From contig URKH01000003.1 in NCBI GenBank assembly GCA_900548255.1, positions 1 to 62,582 of the forward strand: a stretch of 62,582 nt of DNA, written 5' to 3'. The notes below the pieces were generated by a model. That model saw only the letters and a list, made by a program, of their open reading frames with translations. It was not told the origin of the DNA and made no database searches. Numbering within the stretch: position 1 is the first letter of the stretch; each line of letters opens with the position of its first letter. This document shows positions 51,634 through 60,504 of the stretch, one piece after another. The position numbers and the translations under genes were made by a program. The DNA is from an uncultured Collinsella sp. Its GTDB lineage: Bacteria > Actinomycetota > Coriobacteriia > Coriobacteriales > Coriobacteriaceae.

Positions 51634-52062
51634 TTAGGCGATGTGAAGGGGGTTGGCGGCGTCGACGGCATCGGGGGCATCGGAGAGGCCGTCGGGGGCA
51701 GCGTCTGTTGGGTCCTCGTCGGGGGTCTCGATCTGCTTGATCATGACCTCCTGGCCCTGCAGCAGATAGGTCTCGCCGCTACCGCAATGGGGGCAGGTCT
51801 TGCCGTGCTCGACCGTCGCGTAGTCGCAGCCGCACGCGTCGCAATGCGTCACGGCCTCGACGGGCTCCACGATAAGCTCCGAGCCCTGCGCGATGGGCTT
51901 TTTATCTGCCGCCCAACGCCAAGCGTCAAGCAGCAGATCGGGAACGACGCCCGAGACCTCGCCCAGGAGCAGCGTCACGCTCGAAACGCGACTCACGCCA
52001 TTGGCGCGCGCCACATTCTCGACATCGCGAATGATGTGATAAACGATTCCCAATTCGTGCAA
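51634..52062 (-). CDS. hypA: Hydrogenase/urease nickel chaperone HypA
   Basis: 142 residues. Starts MHEL with the nickel-binding His2; GIVYHIIRDVENVARANGVS and TLLLGEVSGVVPDLL are family blocks. Zinc site CDACGC...CPHCGS. The C-terminal 30 residues (DEDPTDAAPDGLSDAPDAVD) are an acidic extension absent from E. coli HypA. No other hydrogenase maturation gene is in the window; the 90-nt gap upstream holds the terminator of the flavoprotein gene. Confidence 0.94.
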   Translation of the reverse strand: MHELGIVYHIIRDVENVARANGVSRVSSVTLLLGEVSGVVPDLLLDAWRWAADKKPIAQGSELIVEPVEAVTHCDACGCDYATVEHGKTCPHCGSGETYLLQGQEVMIKQIETPDEDPTDAAPDGLSDAPDAVDAANPLHIA

Positions 52063-52097
52063 GGTAGAAACCTTTCAACAACGGTTGATGCGATGTC

Positions 52098-52148
52098 AAC
52101 TAAACGTCAGTGAGCGACGCTCCGCGCCGCTCACTAACATTGTTAGTT
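52098..52148 (-). terminator. Terminator of the flavoprotein gene
   Basis: Long imperfect stem: GTGAGCG/CGCTCAC core extended by ACTAA-type pairs (52098-52117 with 52128-52148). It begins 5 nt past the stop at 52153 on the minus strand. Confidence 0.6.
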
Positions 52149-52152
52149 TCTT

Positions 52153-54930
52153 TTACTTCTTCCCAAATTTAATCTTGATCGCGCGTTTCAAAGCGTACTT
52201 GCCGAGGCTGGGGAGCTTTTGCTCGTATTTGACCATCGTGGAGCACTCGGGGCGGTCGCGATCCAGATGGATGGCATCGAACGCGCACTTGGTGGTGCAC
52301 AGACCACAGCCGATGCACTTATTGGGGTCGACGATCGAGGCACCGCAGCCCAGGCAGCGAGCGGTCTCGGCGCGCACCTGCTCCTCGGTAAAGGTCTCGA
52401 CGTACTCGCTAAAGGGCGCAGCCTTCTCGCGCTCGCGGTCGACACGTGCCACCTCGCGGCTCGCGTTGTCATAGCTCTCAATCACAACATCGTCGCGGTC
52501 GAGCGCAATGTAGCGGCGCTGGTTGCGGCCGATGGTTAGCGTGGAGCCCGGCTGCACAAAGCGATGGATGGACACAGCGGCCTCGTGACCGGCGGCGATG
52601 GCGTCGATGGCAAAGCTGGGGCCGGTGTAGACGTCGCCGCCCACAAAGATGTCGGGCTCAGCGGTCTGGTACGTCTGCGGATCGGCAAGGGCACCCTGGC
52701 CGCGGCCAAGCTCCACCTTGGAGCCAGCCAGCAGGTCGCCCCACACAATGGACTGGCCAATCGACATGACGACGCGGTCGGCATCGATGCGGCGCAGGTC
52801 GTTCTCGTCGTACTCGGGCGCAAAACGGCCCTCGTCGTCAAAGACGCGCGTGCAGCGCTTGAAGGTGATGCCGCACACACGACCCGCATCGTCCAGGTGA
52901 ACCTCCTTGGGACCCCAGCCGCAGCTGATGTGAGCACCATCCTCGATGGCTTCGCGACGCTCCTCCTCGCTGGCGGGCATCTGAGCCTCGCTCTCCAGGC
53001 AGAACATCTCAACATGCTCGGATCCCAGACGGCAGGCGTTGCGCGCGACATCGATGGCCACGTTGCCGCCGCCCACCACGATGGTGTGACCGGGTAGTGC
53101 GTCGATCTTGCCACTGTTGACCTCGCGCAAAAAGTCGACGGCCACCGTCACATCCTCGGCGTCCTCGCCCGGAATACCGGCTAGGCGGCCGCCCTGGCAG
53201 CCGATGGCCACATAAAAGGCCTTAAAGCCCTGCTCGCGCAGCTCGTCGAGCGTCACATCGCGACCGACCTCCACGCCATAGCGGAACTCGGCACCCATCA
53301 GGCGAATAACCTCGACCTCGGCCTCGATAACGTCCTTCTCCAGCTTAAAGCTGGGAATACCGTAGGTGAGCATGCCACCCGGGCGCTCGTTCTTCTCGAA
53401 CACGACGGGCTTGTAGCCCTTCTCGGCCAGATAGAAGGCGCAGGACAGACCGGCCGGACCGGCACCGATGATGGCGATCTTCTGATCGAAGCCGCCGGCG
53501 CGCGTCGGCGTCACCACGGGCGGGACATAACGGGTCGCGGCATCCAAGTCGCGCTGGGCGATAAACTTCTTGACCTCGTCGATCGCCACGGCGGCATCCA
53601 CGCGGCCACGGGTGCAGGCGTCCTCGCAGCGGCGGTTGCACACGCGGCCGCAGATTGCGGGCAGCGGGTTCTCGCGCTTGATGAGCGCCAGCGCCTCGTC
53701 ATAGCGACCCTGCGCCGCAAGCTTCAGATAGCCCTGAACAGCGACATGCGCGGGGCAGGCCGTCTTGCAGGGCGCCGTGCCGGACTCATGCGTCTCGATG
53801 CGGTTGTCGTTGCGGTAGTTGGGCGACCACTTGGTGTGGTCCCACTTGGTGGCATCGGGCAGCTCCTGGCGCGGATACTCGGGCACCTGTCCGCCAGCCT
53901 TTTTGCTGCAGAGCTTCTGGCCGAGCTTGGCGGCACCGGCCGGGCATACCTCGACGCAGCGACCGCAGGCCACGCACTTGTCTTTCTCGACCTTGGCGAC
54001 ATAGGCAGAGCGCGACAGGTTGGGCGTGTTGAACAGCTGCGAGGTGCGCAGGGCGTAGCACACGTTAACGTTGCAGTTGCAGATGGCGAAGATCTTGTTC
54101 TCGCCGTCGATGTTGGTGATTTGGTGCACAAAGCCGTTGTCCTCGGCCTGGCGCAGGATGTCGTAGACCTCCTCGCGCGTCACATAGTGGCCGCGGTCGG
54201 TCTCGACCACGTAGTCGGCCATATCGCCCACGGCAATGCACCAGTCGCGTGGATCGTCGGCGCAGCCCTCGCCCATCACGCGACGGCTCGCGCGGCAGCT
54301 GCAGGTGCTCGCGGCATACTTGCCGTCGTATTTATCGAGCCAGTGCTCGATATGCTCAATCGGCACCGAGGTGCTCGAGGCGTCGATGGCCTTCTCGACG
54401 GGAATGACATGCATGCCGATGCCGGCGCCTCCGGGCGGCACCATCGGCGTAGCACGGGACAGCGGACCCTTGGACGCCTGCTCAAAGAACTTGGCATAGA
54501 CCGGATGCTCCTCGAGCTGGCCCATGCGCATGTTGAGGAACTCGGCAGAACCCGGCACCAGCATGGGCAGCACCCACTGCTTGGCGCGCTCGGGATTTTC
54601 CCAGTTGTACTCGAGCAGACCCGTGTAGCTCATGTCGTCGAGCATCTTCTCGATATCGGCTTCGGGCATGCCGGTGAGCTTGACCATCTCGGGCAGCGTA
54701 TAGGGACGGCGCATCTTCATCTTGCAGAGCACTTCGGCCTGCTCGTCGGTTGCGGCCTCGGCAAACGACCAGTACTCGTAGCCCAGCAGCTCGTCGCGGT
54801 GCAACAGGCGGTTGGTGCAATGCTCGCACAGTTTGACGATAGCCTCGCGCGGATGCTCCGGCAGCGGCGGCACAAACTCCGCTCCGATATCGGGCTCGGT
54901 ATAGCTAATCCCCGGTCCGTTGAGAATCAT
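52153..54930 (-). CDS. Fe-S flavoprotein oxidoreductase (GltD/DPD-like, with extra ferredoxin domains)
   Basis: 925 residues, ATG at 54930 (MILNGPGISYTEPDIGAEFV) with AAGGG upstream. The N-terminal 330 residues are a module with a Cys cluster (TCSCRASRRV, then GCADD and DWCIAVGD) and a HTH-like helix pair. A ferredoxin motif CVACGRCVEVCP follows. Next is a DPD/GltD-type Fe-S domain (CKTACPAHVAVQGYLKLAAQ, CGRVCNRRCEDAC). The FAD site is IAIIGAGPAGLSCAFYLAEK and the NAD(P) site VVGGGNVAIDVARNA. A C-terminal two-cluster ferredoxin carries CLGCGAS, CIGCGLC and TKC. It probably moves electrons between NAD(P)H and a ferredoxin-linked acceptor; the substrate is unknown. Divergent from the TetR gene, with two TetR-type operators between. 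Confidence 0.88.
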   Translation of the reverse strand: MILNGPGISYTEPDIGAEFVPPLPEHPREAIVKLCEHCTNRLLHRDELLGYEYWSFAEAATDEQAEVLCKMKMRRPYTLPEMVKLTGMPEADIEKMLDDMSYTGLLEYNWENPERAKQWVLPMLVPGSAEFLNMRMGQLEEHPVYAKFFEQASKGPLSRATPMVPPGGAGIGMHVIPVEKAIDASSTSVPIEHIEHWLDKYDGKYAASTCSCRASRRVMGEGCADDPRDWCIAVGDMADYVVETDRGHYVTREEVYDILRQAEDNGFVHQITNIDGENKIFAICNCNVNVCYALRTSQLFNTPNLSRSAYVAKVEKDKCVACGRCVEVCPAGAAKLGQKLCSKKAGGQVPEYPRQELPDATKWDHTKWSPNYRNDNRIETHESGTAPCKTACPAHVAVQGYLKLAAQGRYDEALALIKRENPLPAICGRVCNRRCEDACTRGRVDAAVAIDEVKKFIAQRDLDAATRYVPPVVTPTRAGGFDQKIAIIGAGPAGLSCAFYLAEKGYKPVVFEKNERPGGMLTYGIPSFKLEKDVIEAEVEVIRLMGAEFRYGVEVGRDVTLDELREQGFKAFYVAIGCQGGRLAGIPGEDAEDVTVAVDFLREVNSGKIDALPGHTIVVGGGNVAIDVARNACRLGSEHVEMFCLESEAQMPASEEERREAIEDGAHISCGWGPKEVHLDDAGRVCGITFKRCTRVFDDEGRFAPEYDENDLRRIDADRVVMSIGQSIVWGDLLAGSKVELGRGQGALADPQTYQTAEPDIFVGGDVYTGPSFAIDAIAAGHEAAVSIHRFVQPGSTLTIGRNQRRYIALDRDDVVIESYDNASREVARVDREREKAAPFSEYVETFTEEQVRAETARCLGCGASIVDPNKCIGCGLCTTKCAFDAIHLDRDRPECSTMVKYEQKLPSLGKYALKRAIKIKFGKK

Positions 54931-55021
54931 AGTCGTCCCTTCTCTTGCCACAGCCCGGCGAGACCGTAGCGCCCCTCTTTGTACGGGCTCGACATGCCCC
55001 CATGCCGTTCACCCGCTATTG

Positions 55022-55059
55022 TTGACATTGTGTCAAAAACAGTATTGACGAACCGTCAA
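55022..55059. promoter_or_regulatory. Paired TetR-type operators
   Basis: Two 15-bp perfect dyads with the same half-site: TTGACATTGTGTCAA (55022-55036) and TTGACGAACCGTCAA (55045-55059), centres 23 bp apart, consensus TTGAC-N5-GTCAA. They lie in the 190-bp gap between the divergent flavoprotein and tetR starts and resemble -35 boxes, so binding would block both promoters. Confidence 0.7.
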
Positions 55060-55118
55060 CAATATTCAAGACTGTTAGGCGAACGGTCGGGCCCAAACGG
55101 ATGAAAGGCGGCAAACAT

Positions 55119-55781
55119 ATGAGCGACAACACGGCAAACATCTCTGTCGCTGATGCCGTCCTCGCGTCCGACAGCACGGCAAAGCGCCTGACGGGTGACG
55201 AGCGCCGACGCGAGATTCTCGCCGCCGTGAGCGCCGTGAGCGCTGAGCTGGGCGTGTCCCATCTTTCGGTATCGGCCGTGACCAAGCGGGCTGGCTGCAC
55301 GCGCTCACTGTTCTACCACTACTTTGCCGATATGGACGCCGCCGTCACCGCCGTTATGGACGAGGCGATCGACGGCTTTATCGCCGAGCTCGAACAGTGG
55401 AACGCCAGCCGCACGGTTGGCGACATCGAAGGCGCACTCGACACCGTCGCTCCGCTCTTTAAACGCCTGGTCGTGAGCGGCCACGAGTTGCCGAGCACCC
55501 TGACCTCCAGCAGCGGCGCGCTCTACGGCGGCTTTCTGCACAACGTGGTCCAGCGCGTGGCGCAATACATCTGCGACACCACCGTGGTGGATTTTGTCGC
55601 CCATCATGAGCTCCGCATTGACCATGTCTACGAGACGTTCTACACCCTCATCATGGGGTTGTTGATGTATATCCGCACGCACCCCGATGTGCCCGACGAG
55701 ACGGTCAAGGAAATCATCGCCTCGACACTCCATATCGAGGGCTATACCGCCAAGTATCCGGAGCGCAAGCCCCAGAACTGA
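55119..55781 (+). CDS. TetR/AcrR-family regulator
   Basis: 220 residues from ATG at 55119 (AAAGG upstream); an in-frame ATG at 55101 is possible. HTH at about residues 25-70: RRREILAAVSAVSAELGVSH with LSVSAVTKRAGCTRSLFYHY. The C-terminal ligand domain includes ALYGGFLHNVVQRVAQYI and ETFYTLIMGLLMYIRTHPDV. Two matching dyads sit upstream. It likely represses the divergent flavoprotein and perhaps the membrane protein downstream. Confidence 0.9.
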   Translation: MSDNTANISVADAVLASDSTAKRLTGDERRREILAAVSAVSAELGVSHLSVSAVTKRAGCTRSLFYHYFADMDAAVTAVMDEAIDGFIAELEQWNASRTVGDIEGALDTVAPLFKRLVVSGHELPSTLTSSSGALYGGFLHNVVQRVAQYICDTTVVDFVAHHELRIDHVYETFYTLIMGLLMYIRTHPDVPDETVKEIIASTLHIEGYTAKYPERKPQN

Positions 55782-55844
55782 CGACATTTGGCCAAACTGC
55801 CCGCGATCAGAAGAGGGGCCGCGGGCGTGTGAAAGGAGAGCAGC

Positions 55845-56852
55845 ATGCTGTTCGATGTTTGGGGTAGCAATACCCTTATCCACTGGGCCGGCTGGGCCAT
55901 GGTCTTTATTGGCCTCATCGTGCTCAACGAGGTCGGCCGCCGCACCAAGCTCGGCGCGGCCATCATCTTTGGCGTGGCTCCGCTGGCCATGACCATCTAC
56001 TGCGTCGCCATCGCCATCGGCGTTTCGCAAGGTGCCGAGTGGGCGCTCACCAACCCCACCCATGTGTACCAGAACAGCTGGTTCCACTACGCCAAGGTGT
56101 ACGCAGCGCTCGCCGGCTGCTGGGGCTTCATTGCCATTAAGTACCAGTGGGGCAAGATCGGCAAGGCGCACTGGTTCCGCGCATGGCCGTTTGTGATCGT
56201 CGCCATCAACATCATGATCGCCGTCGTGTCCGACTTTGAGAGCGCCTATCACTTCTTTGTCCTGGGCGAGTCCACCTGGGTCACCTCCGAAGGTGCCACG
56301 CAGCTGGCCGGCTGGAACAACGTGTTCAACGGCATCGCCGGCATCATCAACATCTTCTGCATGACCGGCTGGTGGAGCGTCTACGCCTCCGAGGACCAGA
56401 CCGACATGCTGTGGCCCGACATGACCTGGGTCTACATCATCGCCTACGATATCTGGAACTTCTGCTACACCTACAACTGCCTGCCCACCCACTCCTGGTT
56501 CTGCGGCTTTGCGCTGCTGCTGGCGCCTACCGTCGCCGCCTTTATCTGGAACAAGGGTGGCTGGATTCAGAACCGCGCCTTTACGCTGGCTATTTGGTGC
56601 ATGTTTGCCCAGGTGTTCCCCTACTTCCAGGAGGAGTCCATCTTTGTGACCCACTCCACGCTCGACGCAGGCGCCGCCACCGCGGTCTCGGTCGTCGCGC
56701 TGATCGCCAACATCGCCGCGATCATCTACATCGCCTACCGCGCCAAGAAGCTCGGCCGCAATCCCTACAAGCAGGATGTCTTTGAGGGCACCAGCGACTG
56801 GGAGAAGGCTACCGCCCGCCGCGCCAAGGTCGATTACGCGCACGCCGAGTAA
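55845..56852 (+). CDS. Polytopic membrane protein (DUF5692-like)
   Basis: 335 residues, ATG at 55845 with AAAGGAG 7 nt upstream. About nine membrane helices, very rich in Trp and Tyr (HYAKVYAALAGCWGFIAIKY, WPDMTWVYIIAYDIWNFCYT). Several acidic and His residues lie inside membrane segments, suggesting a transporter or membrane enzyme. The sequence resembles the DUF5692 group found in anaerobic actinobacteria. It follows tetR by 63 nt, so it may be co-regulated with the flavoprotein. Confidence 0.75.
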   Translation: MLFDVWGSNTLIHWAGWAMVFIGLIVLNEVGRRTKLGAAIIFGVAPLAMTIYCVAIAIGVSQGAEWALTNPTHVYQNSWFHYAKVYAALAGCWGFIAIKYQWGKIGKAHWFRAWPFVIVAINIMIAVVSDFESAYHFFVLGESTWVTSEGATQLAGWNNVFNGIAGIINIFCMTGWWSVYASEDQTDMLWPDMTWVYIIAYDIWNFCYTYNCLPTHSWFCGFALLLAPTVAAFIWNKGGWIQNRAFTLAIWCMFAQVFPYFQEESIFVTHSTLDAGAATAVSVVALIANIAAIIYIAYRAKKLGRNPYKQDVFEGTSDWEKATARRAKVDYAHAE

Positions 56853-56922
56853 CGTGCCTGACGCAAACGCCGCTTGAATGTGAAGTCGCCTGGCCGACTC
56901 CGCGCAATGCAACGTATTGCAT

Positions 56923-56962
56923 GCCCCCGGAAAGCGATTCGTCCGCTTTCCGGGGGCTTTTT
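56923..56962 (+). terminator. Intrinsic terminator
   Basis: Perfect 14-bp stem (GCCCCCGGAAAGCG at 56923-56936 with complement at 56944-56957), 7-nt loop, then TTTTTG. It closes the tetR-membrane protein unit. Confidence 0.92.
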
Positions 56963-57095
56963 GCTGCCGCGCGTGCATTCACGCACATATTCAAAACCTC
57001 TCGCACAGATAAAATCAGATTTCCGACCGCACGCCAGCTCTATCTGGCTCCAATTTTGGGTACATTGTTGTCCCGATATTGAGCTTGGGGGATAT

Positions 57096-58592
57096 ATGAA
57101 AGATGAGACGAGGAGCCAAGAGGACTCGGCCCAAGATGCAGAGGCATGTGCCGAGGCCCTGGAGAGCCTAGACCGAGTTTCGCTTGGCGAGATTGCGTTT
57201 GACGATTCGGGCGTTGACGTGCAGGATGAGCCGGAAGCCGAGGCGCAGTCCGATGATCAGGATGCAGACGATGTTGAGCCTGCCGAAGATGAGGCAGATC
57301 ACGAAGACACCGAAAGCGAGGCCGGCAACCAGCCCGAATCCGACACGGGCGAGGAAACCGTCTTGCTCAACAGCTTGCCGGCCGAGGATTCGCTGACCCG
57401 TGAGCTTCCTGGCCTAGGTTCCGCACCAGCCGTGGACGAGACCATCGCCATGGGCGATATTCCCCTGCCGTCCGTTCCCTCGGCACGCGAAGCCGAGGTT
57501 CGTCATCGCAAGATGTCGCCCAAGCGCCGCAACCTAATGGTTGCCGGCGTTGTGGCCGTCGCGCTCGTCGCCGGCGGTGCAGGCTATGCTGCCTGGAACG
57601 GATATCAACAAGAGCAGGCTGCCGCTGTCGCCGCCAATGCCCACACGATGATGTCAGTGCAGATTGGCGTGCATGCCGCTGGCCTCGACTGTTCCACTGG
57701 CTCCAAGATTCCCGTACAGGTGAGTGGGCAGGATTCTGACGCCTCCTCCGTGAGCGAAACGCTCTATGTTGACGAGCACGGCCGCGGCATCAAACTGCTG
57801 CCCGGCGATTACACGCTCTCCATCGCTGCCTCCCCCATCGCGGCCGACGGCACCATCTATACCGTCCCGACCACCAAGACGCAGGTCACCGTTAAGAGCG
57901 ATGGACAGGATTTAAGTGCCCAGGCTACCTTTAAGCTCAAGGTGCCTTCGGCCGACACGGTAACCGACGACCAGATCGATGCCGCCGCCAAATATGCCGA
58001 GGAGGGCGGTTGTAGCTCTGCCGCGGCCGCCAAGATACTTCAGCAGGCGGCAACCGCTCGCCGTGATGCCGCCGCCAACGCCGTGAGCGCAAGCGAGGCG
58101 CAGGCAGCCCGCGACGCCGATGCTCGGCATAAGGCAACGAACCTGTATCAGCTCGATATTCCCGTTGAGTGGTACGGCAAAGTCGCAACTTGGCAAAACG
58201 GCAGCACGCTGTGCATCTATCTTGCCGGCGACAGCAATACGCCGATTGTGACGCTCGTCGCGGTGCGCGACGGCGAGAGCTTTACGCCCGATGAGGGCGA
58301 TACGGTTTTGGGCACGGCAAACCTTGGTAACGGCTACACGGTCTACGCCAGCGGCCCCGTCTATCCGTATGTGGTGCCCCAGACCATCAACGGGCGGACG
58401 CAGAATCCCGTGTCGACCTACCCCATGGACACGGCCATTGAGCTTGTCGAGCTCACGACCGGCAACCGCTACACCTACAGCCAGATTAAGAACGTGCTGG
58501 TCGGCAAAGACGGCAAGGCCGACGCTGCCACCAAGCTCGAGTGCGACTACCTCGCCCAGATTCTCCTGCCGAGCATCAAGGCCCAGGACTAG
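57096..58592 (+). CDS. Membrane-anchored protein with acidic cytoplasmic tail
   Basis: 498 residues, ATG at 57096 with GGGGG upstream; the open frame extends to 56874 but crosses the terminator. The first 145 residues are strongly acidic and disordered, with Thr sites such as EETVLLN and DETIAMGD that resemble FHA-binding kinase targets. One membrane helix (about 147-167, LMVAGVVAVALVAGGAGYAA) follows a basic KRR cluster. The outer 330 residues are beta-rich with an Ala-rich helical insert (ATARRDAAANAVSASEAQAA). It ends LLPSIKAQD. No family was recognised; the FHA/kinase-rich genome context suggests a phosphorylated membrane protein. Confidence 0.78.
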   Translation: MKDETRSQEDSAQDAEACAEALESLDRVSLGEIAFDDSGVDVQDEPEAEAQSDDQDADDVEPAEDEADHEDTESEAGNQPESDTGEETVLLNSLPAEDSLTRELPGLGSAPAVDETIAMGDIPLPSVPSAREAEVRHRKMSPKRRNLMVAGVVAVALVAGGAGYAAWNGYQQEQAAAVAANAHTMMSVQIGVHAAGLDCSTGSKIPVQVSGQDSDASSVSETLYVDEHGRGIKLLPGDYTLSIAASPIAADGTIYTVPTTKTQVTVKSDGQDLSAQATFKLKVPSADTVTDDQIDAAAKYAEEGGCSSAAAAKILQQAATARRDAAANAVSASEAQAARDADARHKATNLYQLDIPVEWYGKVATWQNGSTLCIYLAGDSNTPIVTLVAVRDGESFTPDEGDTVLGTANLGNGYTVYASGPVYPYVVPQTINGRTQNPVSTYPMDTAIELVELTTGNRYTYSQIKNVLVGKDGKADAATKLECDYLAQILLPSIKAQD

Positions 58593-58665
58593 CCGGGCGC
58601 ATCATGGTGCTCCCCAACCGTGATGAAGGGGCCAGGAGGTCCTGGCCCCACAGATCCGTAGATGA

Positions 58666-60018
58666 TTAGGCAAGGAGCCACTTCCATGCGGGAACAACGT
58701 GTACCACACCGTGCTCGCATGGAATATCGGCCTGCTCATCCATGGTAACGATTGCCGACTCACCAAGATCGAACTGGGCCATCGAGGCATCAAGCGCGGC
58801 AATTTCGCGCTCGCGCGTTTTCTCACTTGCCATCTCCACACTAACCTGGATCAGGCTATAAGCCCGCATGAGAAGTGCGTCCCCAGCCACAAAGTCCACC
58901 TCATGGCTTTTGCTCTTCTCTTTGATCAGCAGGCGGCAGACCGATCCGATCCTCACCGCGGGAGTCCTTCTTCTTAGCGCGTTGAACACTGCGGTCTCGA
59001 GCCTCTGGCCCTGGTCCAATGCCGATGCGGGAGAGAATGCTCCAAACATCGCGGGATCGACAGCGTAGACCTTAGACGCAGACCGCATGTTATTTGCCAG
59101 TGAACGCGTGAACTCCGGCACGGAGAACAGCAGGTAGGCATCCTCATAATACTCAAGTAAGTCGCTGAGCGAATTACGACTGACGGGTATCTGCCTGCTC
59201 TTGAACTCGTTGTACACTTTGTTCACCGACAGCTCTCGTCCCGAAGATGCCATACACCGCGTTAGGAACAGCGATGCCAGGCGAGGGTTCTTGACGTCGT
59301 AACGCTCAACGACGTCCATAGCGACCGTTCGCGAAGCATATTCCTGTAGCAGCTGAATCGCGTCTGCGGGCGTCTGCTCAAGCGTCGCGATGAATCCCCC
59401 TCGTTCAAGATATCCGATCAGATGATGTCGAAGCAGCGCTGCATCGCTTGGGGAAAAGGTCGCATCTGGCTCGAAAACGCTCCCCGTCTTATATCGAACG
59501 TATTCCGAAAAGCTCAACGGAAAAAGCTCTCGTATAAGAGAACGACCCCTGAATTCGCTCTTAAGTTCTGAGGACAGCATCTTAGAAGAAGATCCCGTCA
59601 CATAGACGGTCGCTTTCTCCGTATCGACTACACGCCGCAAAAACGCACCCCATTCGGGAATTTCCTGGATCTCGTCAAAGAAAATGTAAGCGCCCTCGGT
59701 TCGAGCAGCAGGATGCAGCGCATAGAACGTGTCGAGCACGTCCGCCAGCAGCGATGGCTCATACGGGCGCAAGCGCTCGTCCTCAAAATTAAAGTAAAGC
59801 ATCCGGTCAAGCTCGACGCCCCGGCCCCGAAGCCGCAGCATCTCCTGATACAGGCGATACGTCTTTCCACAACGGCGGGCCCCCACAACCACATTTACGA
59901 TGTTGTCGCGCTTTGGCTCCTGTGGGTTTCCCAGATCAAGGTCTCGCTCAAAGACCTGTGGAACCCCCTGCTGTTCAAAGTCCTTTATTTTCTGGGCGAT
60001 CAAGTCGTTGAATGCCAT
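58666..60018 (-). CDS. ATPase of the AAA_14/DUF4143 family
   Basis: 450 residues. Walker A VVGARRCGKTYRL (about 44-56), Walker B GAYIFFDEIQEIPEW, sensor VYVTGSSSKML. It continues with the FRGRSLIRELFPLSFSEYVR block and a C-terminal DUF4143 nuclease-like domain (LETAVFNALRRR, then EVDFVAGD with the E-x-D-F pattern). These scattered accessory ATPases are often horizontally acquired; the biological role is unsettled. GC is lower than the flanks. It lies convergent to the 57096 gene, and a remnant of that gene's 3' end lies on its far side. Confidence 0.88.
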   Translation of the reverse strand: MAFNDLIAQKIKDFEQQGVPQVFERDLDLGNPQEPKRDNIVNVVVGARRCGKTYRLYQEMLRLRGRGVELDRMLYFNFEDERLRPYEPSLLADVLDTFYALHPAARTEGAYIFFDEIQEIPEWGAFLRRVVDTEKATVYVTGSSSKMLSSELKSEFRGRSLIRELFPLSFSEYVRYKTGSVFEPDATFSPSDAALLRHHLIGYLERGGFIATLEQTPADAIQLLQEYASRTVAMDVVERYDVKNPRLASLFLTRCMASSGRELSVNKVYNEFKSRQIPVSRNSLSDLLEYYEDAYLLFSVPEFTRSLANNMRSASKVYAVDPAMFGAFSPASALDQGQRLETAVFNALRRRTPAVRIGSVCRLLIKEKSKSHEVDFVAGDALLMRAYSLIQVSVEMASEKTREREIAALDASMAQFDLGESAIVTMDEQADIPCEHGVVHVVPAWKWLLA

Positions 60019-60104
60019 GATTCTCCAATCTTGCTCTCTAGCTAATCAAAATTATACTGATTCTTGATTAGTAAAAGAGCAAGATTACGTGCAACTTGAT
60101 TAAT

Positions 60105-60150
60105 GGAGAATCAAGTTTTACTGTTGCCGAGCATCAAGGTCCAAGACTAG
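60105..60150 (+). pseudogene. Remnant of a second 3' end like that of the 57096 gene
   Basis: In frame this reads ENQVLLLPSIKVQD then stop, compared with AQILLPSIKAQD then stop at the end of the 57096 gene. The last 27 nt match 58567-58593 with two differences, both compatible with codon drift. It is a displaced 3' end separated from the gene by the ATPase insertion. Confidence 0.65.
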
Positions 60151-60176
60151 CAGCCCACGACGCCCAAATTAGCTAC

Positions 60177-60371
60177 TTAACGCCAGGGGTCGGCCTCGAA
60201 CATCGGCTCGCGCTCGGGGCGGCGATCGCTGTAGGGATCGTAGCCGTCGTCGTCCTCGTTCTCGGCACGGATGTAGGGGTCGCGCGGCTTGGGTGCCGGC
60301 TTAGGCGCAGGCTTGGGTGCGGCGGGTGCGGCATCGGTCGCCGGCGTGTTCGTCTTATTCTTGTCTATCAT
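60177..60371 (-). CDS. Small Pro/Ala-rich protein
   Basis: 64 residues, ATG at 60371 with GAGGAG 8 nt upstream; an ATG two codons earlier is too close to that site. KPAPKPAPKPRDPYIRAENE with DDDGYDPYSDRRPEREP and a final FEADPWR. No fold is expected. It lies 130 nt downstream of clpB, beyond the clpB terminator. No family was recognised. Confidence 0.6.
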   Translation of the reverse strand: MIDKNKTNTPATDAAPAAPKPAPKPAPKPRDPYIRAENEDDDGYDPYSDRRPEREPMFEADPWR

Positions 60372-60421
60372 CTGCATATCTCCTCGCCATGTACTCATGC
60401 TCAACATCATCGATTGTCGCA

Positions 60422-60459
60422 CGAAAAAGGGCGGCGGACCCATTGGATCCGCCGCCCTT
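60422..60459 (-). terminator. Intrinsic terminator of clpB
   Basis: Perfect 12-bp stem AAGGGCGGCGGA/TCCGCCGCCCTT (60427-60438 with 60448-60459); on the minus strand it is followed by TTTTTCG. It lies 45 nt after the clpB stop. Confidence 0.9.
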
Positions 60460-60504
60460 GGCGTTTAGAGACGGCTGGTAGATTTTAAGGCATGTCCCGA
60501 AAAT

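Noticed and set aside
53746..54969. 407-codon plus-strand frame opposite the flavoprotein
   Set aside because: It is antisense to a gene with complete Fe-S, FAD and NAD(P) motifs; no independent support.
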